This document shows positions 8,443-16,846 of a stretch of DNA of 64,000 nt, in pieces. Below the pieces are notes generated by a model. The model did no database searches and was not told the origin of the DNA. It saw nothing but the letters and a program-made list of their open reading frames with translations. Origin of the DNA: Acidobacteriota bacterium. GTDB taxonomy: Bacteria; Acidobacteriota; Thermoanaerobaculia; Gp7-AA8. A program made the translations under genes and the position numbers. Position 1 is the first letter of the stretch. Each line of letters begins with the position of its first letter. The stretch is taken from positions 27,587 through 91,586 of the forward strand of contig JAJPHC010000048.1 in the NCBI GenBank assembly GCA_021325515.1, written 5' to 3'.

Positions 8443-9279
8443 ATGTATCCCTTCCGCCGCATCATCATTCCGACTGATTTCTCGACGGCGTCGGAATGGG
8501 TGTTCGATGATGCGATCCGCTTCGCCGGACTCACCGGTGCGGAGCTGATCATCCTGCACATCCGGATGACGCATCGCTCGCAGCCGGATCAACTCCGCTT
8601 GCCCGCCGATCCGTCGCTCTATCAGTATGCGGAGGAGTATGAGCTGCAGGCGTTGCGCAACCGCGTGCAGCGGGCGAATGCGACCATTCCGACGCGGCTC
8701 GTCGTTCGGCAGGCTCCTGATCCCGGCGCGGAGGTGTGCCGCGCCGCCGCCGGCGAGCAGGCGGACCTGATCGTGATTGCGACTCACGCGCGGCATCACG
8801 TCGCGCACCTCATCATCGGCTCCACGACCATGAACGTCATCAGCACGCCGCCCGCGCCGGTGCTCGCCATTCGCTACGGAACGAAGAAGCGGACGGCATT
8901 CCGTCGCTTCCTGATCCCCGTCCGGCCGCAGCAGACGCCGCGCGCGGTGGAGAATCTCGCGAGTGCCATGGCGGCGCATCTCAACGCGGAGCTGCACCTC
9001 GTCAGCGTCTGCGAGAAGAAGGACCACGCCGGTGCAGCGGAGCACCTCCGGGAGCTTGCCGCGGCGCTGAAGACTCCGGTGATCACGACGGTGATCGAAG
9101 GCGATGACGTCGAGAAGCAGATCTGCCGCCAGGCGGAGAAGATCGACGCAGACATCATCTTTCTGAACGCGAGCGGCGAGCCGGGGCCCGTGAAGCGCGA
9201 CATCATCCGCAGCGCGGGCGTTCCGGTGATGATCGTGCCCGATCAGGCGGCAGGACAGAGCGCCGATGCAGATTCGTGA
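8443..9279 (+). CDS. Tandem-domain universal stress protein (UspA family)
   Basis: A 278-residue protein with two Usp folds. Domain 1 (about 1-145) has FRRIIIPTDFSTASEWVFDDA, ELIILHI, the nucleotide-loop region DLIVIATHARHHVAHLIIGSTTMNVI and PVLAIR. Domain 2 (about 152-270) has RRFLIPVRPQQTPRAVE and DIIFLNASGEPG; its glycine loop is degenerate, so only domain 1 looks able to bind ATP. Usp proteins aid survival in stress and starvation. TAAACT lies 6 nt before the ATG with no Shine-Dalgarno, fitting a leaderless message. The 3' end overlaps the acetyltransferase gene by 14 bp. Confidence 0.85.
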   Translation: MYPFRRIIIPTDFSTASEWVFDDAIRFAGLTGAELIILHIRMTHRSQPDQLRLPADPSLYQYAEEYELQALRNRVQRANATIPTRLVVRQAPDPGAEVCRAAAGEQADLIVIATHARHHVAHLIIGSTTMNVISTPPAPVLAIRYGTKKRTAFRRFLIPVRPQQTPRAVENLASAMAAHLNAELHLVSVCEKKDHAGAAEHLRELAAALKTPVITTVIEGDDVEKQICRQAEKIDADIIFLNASGEPGPVKRDIIRSAGVPVMIVPDQAAGQSADADS

Positions 9280-9745
9280 AGCGACACCCGCCGACGTCCC
9301 GCTCATCCTCTCGCTGATCCGCGAGCTCGCGCGTTACGAAAAGCTCGAGCACTCGGTCGTGGCGACGGAAGACATCCTTCGCGAATCACTCTTCGGACCG
9401 CGCGCCTATGCCGAGACGCTGATCCTCGAAGATCAGGAAGGCCCGCAGGGCTTCGCGCTCTTCTTCCACAATTTCTCGACGTTCGTCGGGCGGCCGGGGC
9501 TGTATCTCGAAGATCTCTTCGTGAAGCCCGAGGCACGCGGGAAAGGTTACGGAAAGGCGCTGCTCGCAAGGCTCGCTCGCATCGCGAGGGATCGCAACTG
9601 CGGACGGTTTGAATGGTCGGTCCTCGACTGGAACGAACCTTCCATTCAGTTCTACAAGTCCCTCGGCGCTGTCCCGCTCGACGAGTGGACGATGTACCGG
9701 GTGGCGGGAGACGCGCTCGAGCGGCTGGCGGCGATGGATCGATGA
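9266..9745 (+). CDS. GNAT family N-acetyltransferase
   Basis: A 159-residue Gcn5-related acetyltransferase resembling the spermidine/diamine acetyltransferase subgroup. It has IREATPADVPLILSLIRELA at the N-terminus, LYLEDLFVKPEARGKGYGKA (motif A, acetyl-CoA pyrophosphate loop R/G-x-x-G-x-G/A) and FEWSVLDWNEPSIQFYKSLG (motif B). Similar proteins acetylate polyamines, lysine derivatives or aminoglycoside-like amines; the substrate cannot be read from sequence. It starts inside the 3' end of the usp gene, implying translational coupling. Confidence 0.85.
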   Translation: MQIREATPADVPLILSLIRELARYEKLEHSVVATEDILRESLFGPRAYAETLILEDQEGPQGFALFFHNFSTFVGRPGLYLEDLFVKPEARGKGYGKALLARLARIARDRNCGRFEWSVLDWNEPSIQFYKSLGAVPLDEWTMYRVAGDALERLAAMDR

Positions 9746-9786
9746 TCGGACGGACGATCAATGCTATCCTCACAGCCCCTCAGCAT

Positions 9787-9861
9787 GCGGAGTTAGCTCA
9801 GTGGTAGAGCTTCTGCTTTACACGCAGGGGGTCGGGGGTTCGAATCCCTCACTCCGCACCA
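9787..9861 (+). tRNA. tRNA-Val (UAC anticodon)
   Basis: A full cloverleaf of 75 nt: acceptor GCGGAGT pairing with ACTCCGC, D stem GCTC/GAGC, anticodon stem TCTGC/GCAGG with loop TTTACAC (anticodon TAC), and T arm GGGGG-TTCGAAT-CCCTC. The CCA end is encoded. An extended -10 (TGCTATCCT, ending 9770) precedes it. A response regulator ATG begins only 6 nt after CCA. Confidence 0.97.
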
Positions 9862-9867
9862 GACACC

Positions 9868-10242
9868 ATGCTTTCACTCAGGCGCACCAAACGGGTTCTT
9901 CTGCTCGATGACGATGCCGCGATTCAGCGGCTCGTGGCGTCGATCCTGAAGTCCGCCGGCTTTCGCACCGACGTCGTCGACAAGGGCTCGCTTGCGATCG
10001 AGAAGCTCGAGAAGACCGAGTACGACGCGATCCTGCTCGACCTCATGATGCCGACCGAGGGAGGCCTCACGGTCGTGAAGCATCTGCGTGCGCACAAACC
10101 GGAGCTCCTCAAGCGAGCGCTGCTCCTGACCGCGACGCCGGAGTCGGTCGTGCGCACCGTCGAGGGCGAAGTCGCGGGCGTGGTGCACAAGCCGTTCACG
10201 CGCGAACAGCTCGTCGATGCGGTGACGCGAGTCGCGAAGTGA
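9868..10242 (+). CDS. Single-domain CheY-like response regulator
   Basis: A 124-residue receiver domain with no output. It has the acidic pair in VLLLDDDAAIQRLV, phospho-acceptor Asp in ILLDLMMPTEGG, Thr in LLTATPES and the conserved Lys-Pro in VVHKPFTREQLV. It probably passes phosphate to or from a hybrid kinase or acts by protein contact. The ATG lies 6 nt after the tRNA-Val CCA with no ribosome-binding site, so the mRNA probably comes from the tRNA transcript after 3' cleavage. The stop overlaps the GTG of the next gene (GTGA). It resembles the regulator at 40.8 kb (MTAASPA... and GIIHKPFD... ending). Confidence 0.9.
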   Translation: MLSLRRTKRVLLLDDDAAIQRLVASILKSAGFRTDVVDKGSLAIEKLEKTEYDAILLDLMMPTEGGLTVVKHLRAHKPELLKRALLLTATPESVVRTVEGEVAGVVHKPFTREQLVDAVTRVAK

Positions 10243-10616
10243 AGCCTCTCCGGATGACCGCGCTGCCCGGCAGCTACGCCGTCTGCCGGCTCGAGGCTAA
10301 CCATCCGTTGCCGCAGTGGGCCGCCGGCTCGTTCGTGTCGATCACGCGCACGAACGAAGAGCTCTCGGTCGTCTGTGAAGAGGGAGCGGTTCCCCCCGAT
10401 GTCCGCGCCGAACGCGACTGGGGCCTCCTGCGGGTCGAGGGACCGATTCCCTTCGAAGTCACCGGCGTTGCGGCCGCGATCGCGGTGCCGTTGGCGAACG
10501 CAGGCATCAGCGTGTTTCTCATCGCCACGTTCGATACCGATTACCTGCTCGTGAAGAGCGAGTCGTACGCGCAGGCCGTCGACGCGCTGCGGGCCTCGGG
10601 CATCACGATCGTCTGA
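10239..10616 (+). CDS. ACT domain-containing protein
   Basis: A 125-residue stand-alone ACT protein of the COG3603 type. It contains FVSITRTNEELSVVCEE and WGLLRVEGPIPFEVTGVAAAI, then a second half with IAVPLANAGISVFLIATFDTDYLLV, the beta-alpha-beta pattern used to bind amino acids or other small ligands. The start is the GTG that overlaps the upstream stop as GTGA; an ATG at 10254 is an alternative. It likely shares the tRNA-Val/response-regulator transcript. Ligand unknown. Confidence 0.8.
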   Translation: MKPLRMTALPGSYAVCRLEANHPLPQWAAGSFVSITRTNEELSVVCEEGAVPPDVRAERDWGLLRVEGPIPFEVTGVAAAIAVPLANAGISVFLIATFDTDYLLVKSESYAQAVDALRASGITIV

Positions 10617-10618
10617 GA

Positions 10619-11710
10619 CTACGCCAGCTCGCTTCCGCTCCTCCGGATCCGGAACGACTGCTTGTAGATGTCGATGACCGACATCAGCAGCGAGAAGACG
10701 AGCGGCCCGATGACGAGTCCGATGAAGCCGAACGCCTGCATCCCGCCGAGGACGGCGAACAGCAGCGGGATCGCCGGAAGCTGCGCCTTGCCTTTCATCG
10801 CCCATGGCCGCACGACGTTGTCGATGGTCGAGACGACGAGCACGCCCCACAGCGCGAGGAAGATCGCGTAGCCGGTCGAACCGGCGACGAACAGGTAGAT
10901 GGTCGCCGGGACCCAGACGACCGCGACCCCAACCATCGGCAGCAGCGAGAGAATCGTCGCCACCGCACCCCAGAATGCGGCGCTCGGAATGCCCGCGATC
11001 GCCAGTCCGATCGACGTCGCGGCACCCTGCGCGATCGACGTGACCAACTGCCCGCGGAACGTCGCGTCGATCACATCCTTGAACTTCGCTGCGAACTCGC
11101 GGTCGTAGCGCTCCGGCAGCGGCGAGAGAATCGCCAGCTCCTCGAGAATCGCCTCCCCTTCCACATAGAAGAAAAAGGAGGAGAGCAGCACGAGAAAGAA
11201 TCCGACGACCACACCCGCAACGCTGCCGATCACTGCTCCGCCATTGGCGGCGAACCACGCCGGCACCTTCTGCACGACGGGGAGAATCAGCGCGCGCGGA
11301 TTGACCTGCGAGGGATCGAACGAGGGAACGAAGCGCGTGACCCACTGCAGCCGGCCGGCGAGATCGAGCTTCTCCATGATCTTCTGCGTCTCGGTCGCCT
11401 GCAGGTGAGGTATCAGTTCCCTCGCCTGCTGCACGAGCAGTGCGACGGCGAGGACCGTAGGGAGGATCAACACCAGCGTCACACCGGCGAGCATGGTGAT
11501 CGCCGCCCAGGTATCGCTGCCTCGCATGCGCGCGCGGAGGCGCCTGTACAGCGGGAACGTCAGCGTGACGAGGATTGCTCCGATGATGATCGCGGAGAGA
11601 AACGGCCAGATGATCCGAACGGCCGCCCAGAGAATCGCAATCGCCAGGAGGCCGAAGAAGATGACGCCAGTGACGCGCCACTCCCGCCGCTTTTCCAAAT
11701 CATCCATCAA
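10619..11710 (-). CDS. AI-2E family transporter (TqsA/PerM-like), copy A
   Basis: A 363-residue polytopic inner-membrane protein. Hydrophobic segments occur at about 13-33 and 37-53 (WPFLSAIIIGAILVTLTFPL), 70-90, 155-180, 215-235, 240-265, 275-290 and 310-345. Family signatures include AFWGAVATILSLLPMVGVAVVWVPA and PWAMKGKAQLPAIPLLFAVLGGMQAFGF (both given in part), ending GLVIGPLVFSLLMSVIDIYK. Family members export AI-2 or act as Na+/H+ antiporters; the role here is open. The gene overlaps the upstream paralogue by 11 bp. Confidence 0.88.
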   Translation of the reverse strand: MMDDLEKRREWRVTGVIFFGLLAIAILWAAVRIIWPFLSAIIIGAILVTLTFPLYRRLRARMRGSDTWAAITMLAGVTLVLILPTVLAVALLVQQARELIPHLQATETQKIMEKLDLAGRLQWVTRFVPSFDPSQVNPRALILPVVQKVPAWFAANGGAVIGSVAGVVVGFFLVLLSSFFFYVEGEAILEELAILSPLPERYDREFAAKFKDVIDATFRGQLVTSIAQGAATSIGLAIAGIPSAAFWGAVATILSLLPMVGVAVVWVPATIYLFVAGSTGYAIFLALWGVLVVSTIDNVVRPWAMKGKAQLPAIPLLFAVLGGMQAFGFIGLVIGPLVFSLLMSVIDIYKQSFRIRRSGSELA

Positions 11711-12782
11711 CAGAGTCTACGACGCGGAACGACTCCTTGTAGATTTCGATGATCGTCGCGAGCAGCGAGAAGACGAGCGGTCCGATGACGAGGCCGAGAA
11801 ACCCGAACGCCTCCATGCCGCCGAGGACGGAAAAGAGGAGAGGAATCGCGGGCAACTGCGCCTTTCCTTTCATCGCCCACGGCCGCACGACGTGATCCAT
11901 CGAGGAAACGATCGCCGTTCCCCAGATCGCGAGAAAGAATGCATGGCCGTGCGCACCCTGAACGAAGAGATAGATCGCCGCAGGCGCCCAGACGATCGCG
12001 GCGCCGACGACAGGCACCAGCGACATGATCGATGCGACCGCGCCCCAGAAGATCGCGGCAGGCACGCCGGCAATCGCGAGTCCGATGGCGGTCGTCAGAC
12101 CTTGCGCGAGTGATGTTCCGATCTGGCCGAGGAACGTCGCGTCGATCACGTCCTTGAACTTCGACGCGAATGCGCCGCGATAGCGCGACGGCATCGGTGA
12201 AAGAACCGACAGCTCTTCGAGGATCGATTCGCCTTCGACGTAGAAATAGAACGCAGCGAGGAGGACGAGCCCGAAGCCGATGACGATGCCGGCGACACTG
12301 CCGAGCATCGCGCCGCCATGTTCCGCGACCCAGCCCGGGATGTTCTGTACGACCGGCAGGATCAGCCGCCGCGGGTTGATCGCAGACGCATCGAATCCCG
12401 GCGCGAACCGATTCACCCACCGCAAGCGGTCCGCGAGGTCGAGCTTCTCCATGATCTTCTGCGCCTCGATCGACTGCAGATGAGGGATGAGAGCGTTCGC
12501 CTGCTGCACGAGCAGCACCGCGAGAACCACCGCCGGAACGATGATCACGAATGTGATCGAGAGGAGCATCGTCATCGCCGCCCACGTGCTGCTTCCGTGC
12601 AGGCGCGCACGAACGCGGCGGAACGCGGGAAACGTCACGGTGGCGAGAATGGCGGCGATGATGATGGCCGAGAGAAACGGCCAGAGAATGCGCGCGGCCG
12701 CTCCCAGGATGACGATCGCGAGGAGGCCGAAGAAGACGATGCCGGCAACGCGCCACTCGCGGTTCGATTCGTAATCGTGCAT
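11700..12782 (-). CDS. AI-2E family transporter (TqsA/PerM-like), copy B
   Basis: A 360-residue tandem paralogue of the downstream gene, similar along its whole length: WPFLSAIIIAAILATVTFP, FEVEGESILEEL-like loop (FYVEGESILEEL), SLVPVVGAAIVWAPA and GLVIGPLVFSLLATIIEIYK. It is first in the two-gene operon. No Shine-Dalgarno is evident; GATACT lies 8 nt before the ATG. The duplication seems old, since many positions differ while topology is kept, so the two may form a hetero-oligomer or differ in substrate. Confidence 0.88.
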   Translation of the reverse strand: MHDYESNREWRVAGIVFFGLLAIVILGAAARILWPFLSAIIIAAILATVTFPAFRRVRARLHGSSTWAAMTMLLSITFVIIVPAVVLAVLLVQQANALIPHLQSIEAQKIMEKLDLADRLRWVNRFAPGFDASAINPRRLILPVVQNIPGWVAEHGGAMLGSVAGIVIGFGLVLLAAFYFYVEGESILEELSVLSPMPSRYRGAFASKFKDVIDATFLGQIGTSLAQGLTTAIGLAIAGVPAAIFWGAVASIMSLVPVVGAAIVWAPAAIYLFVQGAHGHAFFLAIWGTAIVSSMDHVVRPWAMKGKAQLPAIPLLFSVLGGMEAFGFLGLVIGPLVFSLLATIIEIYKESFRVVDSVDG

Positions 12783-12817
12783 CGGCCAACAGTATCGCGG
12801 TTCGCGCCACCGCGAGC

Positions 12818-12961
12818 GGTTACGCGGGCTCGCGGTTACGCAGGCTCGCGGTTACGCGGGCTCGCGGTTACGCGGGCTCGCGGTTACGCGGGCTCGCGGT
12901 TACGCGGGCTCGCGGTTACGCGGGCTCGCGGTTACGCGGGCTCGCGGTTACGCAGGGTTCG
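12818..12961. repeat. Nine tandem 16-bp units (GGTTACGCGGGCTCGC)
   Basis: Units start every 16 bp from 12818 to 12946. Most are identical; the second has CAGG for CGGG and the last decays after GGTTACGCAGGGTTCGC. It lies in the 246-bp gap between the start of transporter B and the end of the LuxR-type gene. No coding signal is credible here. Confidence 0.95.
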
Positions 12962-13028
12962 CCAGGGCAAAGAAACGCGATGGTCTTACCGCGAGCCCGC
13001 GCGCCCGCGCGCCCGCGAACCCCGAGAA

Positions 13029-13688
13029 TCAGCTCACGCCGAGATCGACGATCCCCATCCTCGCCGCGCACACGACCGCTTCGGTCCTCGTCGCCACGCC
13101 GAGTTTGCCGAGGATTCCGTTGACGTGGAACTTCACGGTGTGCTCGGTGACGTGGAGCCTCTTCGCGATCTCCTTGTTCGTCTGCCCCGAGGCGAGGAGC
13201 TGCATCACTTCCTGCTCGCGCGCGGTCAGCGGCTCGAGCAGCTCGCGGGCTGCTCTCGGCTGGTGGAGCACCAGCGGTGCGAGCGCGTCGTCGATGATGA
13301 CGGTGTGCTCCGCGGCTGCGATGAGTGCGGCGTGCATGCGCCGCGGCGGCGCATCGCGCAGAAGCACGCCATGCGCGCCCGCGGCCAGCAGCTCGGCTGC
13401 GCGCGCCGCGTCATCGATGAGCACGACGACGGGCGCATCGAGCTGGCGAAGATCGCGCGCCGACTCGCTGTCGCAGAGGATCGCGTCGGGACGCGACACG
13501 CGAACGCGCGACACGAGAAAGTCGTCCGCCTCGAGTTGCTCGACCGAGAAGTCCTCGAACGAGCCGGCGATGGAGGTCATGCCGGTGCGGCTGGCGAGAT
13601 CGCGCGCGATGATCGCAACGCGGAATCGTTCCGGCACCGCAGCAACGGCTGGTTTTGCTACCGCGAGAAAGCGTGATTGCGTGGCCAT
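13029..13688 (-). CDS. LuxR-type DNA-binding regulator with degenerate receiver domain
   Basis: A 219-residue protein. The C-terminal part (about 150-210) is a LuxR/NarL helix-turn-helix: LTAREQEVMQLLASGQTNKEIAKRL split around the turn, then HVTEHTVKFHVNGILGKLGV. The N-terminal part (about 20-135) follows a receiver-like beta/alpha order (FRVAIIARD, DAILCDSESA, APVVVLIDDAA, GAHGVLLRDAP), but the usual acidic pocket and switch residues are not clear, so phosphorylation is doubtful. It is divergent from rfbC with a 57-bp gap, making rfbC a candidate target. Confidence 0.85.
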   Translation of the reverse strand: MATQSRFLAVAKPAVAAVPERFRVAIIARDLASRTGMTSIAGSFEDFSVEQLEADDFLVSRVRVSRPDAILCDSESARDLRQLDAPVVVLIDDAARAAELLAAGAHGVLLRDAPPRRMHAALIAAAEHTVIIDDALAPLVLHQPRAARELLEPLTAREQEVMQLLASGQTNKEIAKRLHVTEHTVKFHVNGILGKLGVATRTEAVVCAARMGIVDLGVS

Positions 13689-13745
13689 AGCTCAACCTTT
13701 ATCCCATGCAACAACATCAGATTCCCTGCGTTATCATCCGCCCGC

Positions 13746-14288
13746 TTGAAAATTACCGAAACCTCACTCCCCGGCGTTCTTCTCATTGAACCGAAGCTGT
13801 TTCACGACGAGCGCGGCTTCTTCTTCGAAACCTATCACCGCGAGCGCTTCCGCGAGGCAGGAATCTCCGGCGAGTTCATGCAGGACAACCAGTCGCGCTC
13901 GCGCCGCAATGTCGTGCGCGGCCTTCATTATCAGGAGCCGAACGCGCAGGGGAAGCTCGTGCGCTGTGTGCGCGGCGCCGTGTGGGACGTCGCCGTCGAC
14001 GTGCGCGAAGGCTCGCCGACATTCGGCCGCTGGTTCGGCACCGAGCTCAGTGACGAGAATCACCGGATGCTCTGGATCCCGTGCGGATTCGCCCATGGAT
14101 TCTGCGCGCTCACCGACGCCGACCTCACCTACAAGTGCACAGGATTCTGGGCACCGAGCTGTGAGCGGACGATTCTCTGGAACGATCCGGAACTCGCGAT
14201 TGCCTGGCCGATCGATCTCTCGCAGGCGATCGTGTCGGCCAAGGACCAGGCAGGCGTGCCGCTCAGCAACGCAGTCCGAGCCATGTAG
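13746..14288 (+). CDS. rfbC: dTDP-4-dehydrorhamnose 3,5-epimerase
   Basis: A 180-residue RmlC-type cupin epimerase for dTDP-L-rhamnose synthesis, used in surface polysaccharides. Motifs are DERGFFFETYHRERFREAGI, QDNQSRSRRNVVRGLHYQ with the catalytic His, GKLVRCVRGAVWDVAVDVR and IPCGFAHGFCAL, followed by YKCTGFWAP. The TTG start gives the family-typical start point (LKITETSLPGVLLI) and length; TATCAT lies 8 nt upstream and there is no Shine-Dalgarno. No other rml genes are visible nearby, so the pathway is split. The stop codon is inside a 24-bp inverted repeat. Confidence 0.92.
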   Translation: MKITETSLPGVLLIEPKLFHDERGFFFETYHRERFREAGISGEFMQDNQSRSRRNVVRGLHYQEPNAQGKLVRCVRGAVWDVAVDVREGSPTFGRWFGTELSDENHRMLWIPCGFAHGFCALTDADLTYKCTGFWAPSCERTILWNDPELAIAWPIDLSQAIVSAKDQAGVPLSNAVRAM

Positions 14289-14351
14289 GACAGGCGCCCC
14301 CGCCTGTCGCTCCATGGACTCGAACGGGACAGGCGGGGGCGCCTGTCCTAC
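14285..14351. repeat. Perfect 24-bp inverted repeat, hairpin element or terminator
   Basis: Left arm 14285-14308 and right arm 14328-14351 are exact reverse complements, beginning GTAGGACAGGCG, with a 19-nt loop. The TAG stop of rfbC is inside the left arm. There is no T tract. The structure resembles dispersed REP-like elements that double as terminators. Confidence 0.9.
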
Positions 14352-14489
14352 ACAAATCTGGCGGGAATCTTCACAAATCTCGATGTTTCGCTTCTGCGAA
14401 CTTCCTCATCCAACTCCCTTCGCGTGACTTAGCGAAGCGGCATGCGTGGCTGTGCGCGTGCAGCGTGGCCCCCGGGCATGGAGGGAGAC

Positions 14490-16464
14490 ATGGGAAAACG
14501 AATCGCAGCAGTCTTTCTTGTCCTCATCACCGGTGCCTGCAGGTCGGCTGATCCGAAGAAGCCGCAGGAGACGAATGCGCGCGCGACGAAGATCGTTTCG
14601 ACGGTCGCACTGCCGAACGCGCGCGGCTCGACGATCGATGGACTCGTCGAGCTTGGCGGCAGTCCGCTGCCCGGCGCCACGATCACGATCAGCGGCCCGC
14701 AGCTCCAGGGTGTCCGCATCGCGGTGTCCGACGCGAACGGCAGGTACCACTTCGTGCAGCTTCCGGAAGGCGACTACTTCGTGCGGGTCGAGATGGAGAG
14801 CCTCCAGGCTTCGACGCGCATGGTGCACGTGGCGAGTCAGGTAACCATGCACGTCGCGACCTCGATGAAGCTCGGCGCGGTCGCGGAGGCTATCACCGTC
14901 ACCGCTGCGGCGCCGGCGGCGCTCGAGAGCGGCAGCGTGCAGTTCAGCGGACCGCCGCGAAGCAGCGGCTACATTCCGGTGGAATCGCTGCCCGTCTCGC
15001 GCAGCATCGAGACGACGGCAGCCATCGCGCCGAACGGCGCACCGGCGTACGCACCTGCCTTCACGGCAGCGCAGGAGCTGGCGCCCGTCCCGGAATACGC
15101 ACCGCTCCCGGAGAATGCCTTCGCGAAGACGGCCGACGCGCGCACGACGACCTTCGCGATCGACGTCGATCGCGCCTCGTACGCCAACGTCCGGCACATG
15201 CTCAGCAACAACACGATGCCTCCCCGCGATGCGGTGCGCATCGAGGAGATGGTCAACTACTTTACCTATTCGTATCCGCAGCCTTCGGACAGCCGCCCCT
15301 TCAGCGTGACGGCCGAGGTGGCGGGGTGCCCGTGGAACCTGACGCATCGCGTGTTGCGCGTCGGCATTCAGGGCCGCACGACGGACGAATGGCAGATGGC
15401 GGCGAACAATCTCGTGTTCCTGATCGACGTCTCGGGCTCGATGGAGCCGCCGGCGCGCCTGCCGCTCGTCAAATCGGGATTGCGCATCCTCGTCGACCAT
15501 CTCCGCGCGCAGGACAGCGTGGCGATCGTCACCTACGCCGGCGCGGCCGGCCTCGCGCTGCCTCGCACATCAGGCGCCGACAAGGCGGCGATTCTGGCGG
15601 CGCTGGATCGCCTGCAGTCCGGCGGTTCGACGGCGGGCGGCGCCGGCATCGAGCTCGCGTACAAGGTCGCGCAGGAGAACTTCATCACCGGCGGCAACAA
15701 TCGCGTGATCCTCTGCACCGATGGCGATTTCAACGTCGGCATCACATCGCCGGAAGATCTCGAAAAGCTGATCACCGAGGAGCGCGAGCATGGCGTGTTT
15801 CTCACGGCGATCGGCGTCGGCGACGACAACTTCAAAGACGCGCGGATGGAGATGCTCGCCGACAAAGGCAACGGCCAGTATCTCTATCTCGACAAGCTTG
15901 ACGAGGCGCGCAAGGTGTTCGTCCATGAGTTGACCGGGACGCTGGTGACGATTGCGAAAGATGTGAAGGTGCAGCTCGAATTCGAGCCGTCGCAGGTGGC
16001 CGAGTACCGACAGATCGGTTACGAGGATCGCTCTCGCGAACAAGGATTTCGAGGACGACCGCAAGGATGCCGGCGACCTCGGCGCGGGCCACTCGGTGAC
16101 CGCGTTGTACGAGCTCGTGCCGGCGCCAACGGCATCGGCGACGGGCAACACCGCCGTGCTGCGCCTTCGCTACAAGCAGCCGCAGGGAACGGCGAGCGAG
16201 TTGATGGAGACCATGATCCGGGACGACGGCACGAGCGCGTATGCGGCATCGCCCGACATGAAGTTCGCGCTCGCGGTGGCGGAGTTCGGGATGTTGCTGC
16301 GCAACTCGCAGTACCGCGGAACGGCGACGTACGCTGACGTTCTCGCGCTGGCACGCGCGGCGCGCGGCGCCGATCTCGAAGGCTGGCGCGACGAGTTTCT
16401 GCGGATGGCGGAGACGGCGAGGGGAATCAGCGGAGAAGCCCCGCCTGCCATCGCCGGAAAGTGA
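14490..16464 (+). pseudogene. VWA/DUF3520 lipoprotein (YfbK-like), frameshifted
   Basis: A lipoprotein that reads as one gene only if a frameshift near 16028-16035 is repaired. The ATG follows GGAGGGAGAC; MGKRIAAVFLVLITGAC is a lipoprotein signal with Cys17. A carboxypeptidase-regulatory-like Ig domain follows (about 45-140). Then comes the bacterial VWA N-terminal region (FAIDVDRASYANVRHML) and a VWA domain with MIDAS motif FLIDVSGSM. Frame 1 is homologous to YQIGYED and then turns to nonsense and runs to 16337. The lost frame resumes as LANKDFEDDRKDAGDLGAGH and runs to the stop at 16464 (DUF3520). The context CGCTCTCGCG fits loss of one GC dinucleotide. Either a real mutation or a sequencing error. 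Confidence 0.85.
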
Positions 16465-16472
16465 ACGTTTGA

Positions 16473-16501
16473 GGGCGCCGGACAGGATGTGCCCGGCGCC
16501 C
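16473..16501 (+). terminator. GC hairpin after VWA gene
   Basis: GGGCGCCGG (16473-16481) pairs exactly with CCGGCGCCC (16493-16501) across an 11-nt loop, 8 nt after the stop. There is no T run, so it is a likely but not canonical intrinsic terminator. It sits just before the tRNA-Asp promoter. Confidence 0.6.
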
Positions 16502-16512
16502 TGCCCAAATCC

Positions 16513-16541
16513 TTGACAGCATCTCCCCCACCCTTTACGAT
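16513..16541 (+). promoter_or_regulatory. Sigma-70 promoter of tRNA-Asp
   Basis: TTGACA (16513-16518) and TACGAT (16536-16541) are separated by 17 nt. This is the clearest housekeeping promoter in the window. The tRNA begins 55 nt after the -10. Confidence 0.85.
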
Positions 16542-16596
16542 GCGCGCTCTTCGGGAATGAGGCTGTTCGCACTCTGGTTCTTGAAGTTCCCTGAGC

Positions 16597-16673
16597 GGGG
16601 TCGTAGTTCAGTCGGTTAGAACGCCGGCCTGTCACGCCGGAGGTCGCGGGTTCGAGCCCCGTCGGCCCCGCCA
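16597..16673 (+). tRNA. tRNA-Asp (GUC anticodon)
   Basis: A 77-nt cloverleaf: acceptor GGGGTCG with CGGCCCC (one G-T pair), D loop with TTCAGTCGGTTAGAA, anticodon stem CCGGC/GCCGG around loop CTGTCAC (anticodon GTC), and T arm GCGGG-TTCGAGC-CCCGT. Discriminator G and an encoded CCA follow. The next 173 bp hold no visible gene. Confidence 0.97.
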
Positions 16674-16846
16674 ATCTCCCGGCAATTGATTCAGCTTACT
16701 TCCGAACGCTGATTCGCCACCTCAGCCACTCCATTCTGCGGGATTTCTCGCGCGCGTGCGGCGCTGTTTCGCCAGGGCTTGAACGCGACGGGCAACTGAG
16801 GAAGGGAGGCTAACGATCTGGCGGACACTTCTCTGCACGGAGAACG

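Noticed and set aside
12818..12961. CRISPR array
   Set aside because: Units are contiguous 16-bp copies with no unique spacers, and no cas gene is nearby.
12318..13676. 452-codon plus-strand frame through the 16-bp tandem array
   Set aside because: It is open only because the 16-bp array and antisense of two real genes lack stops; the repeated peptide is not a protein repeat.
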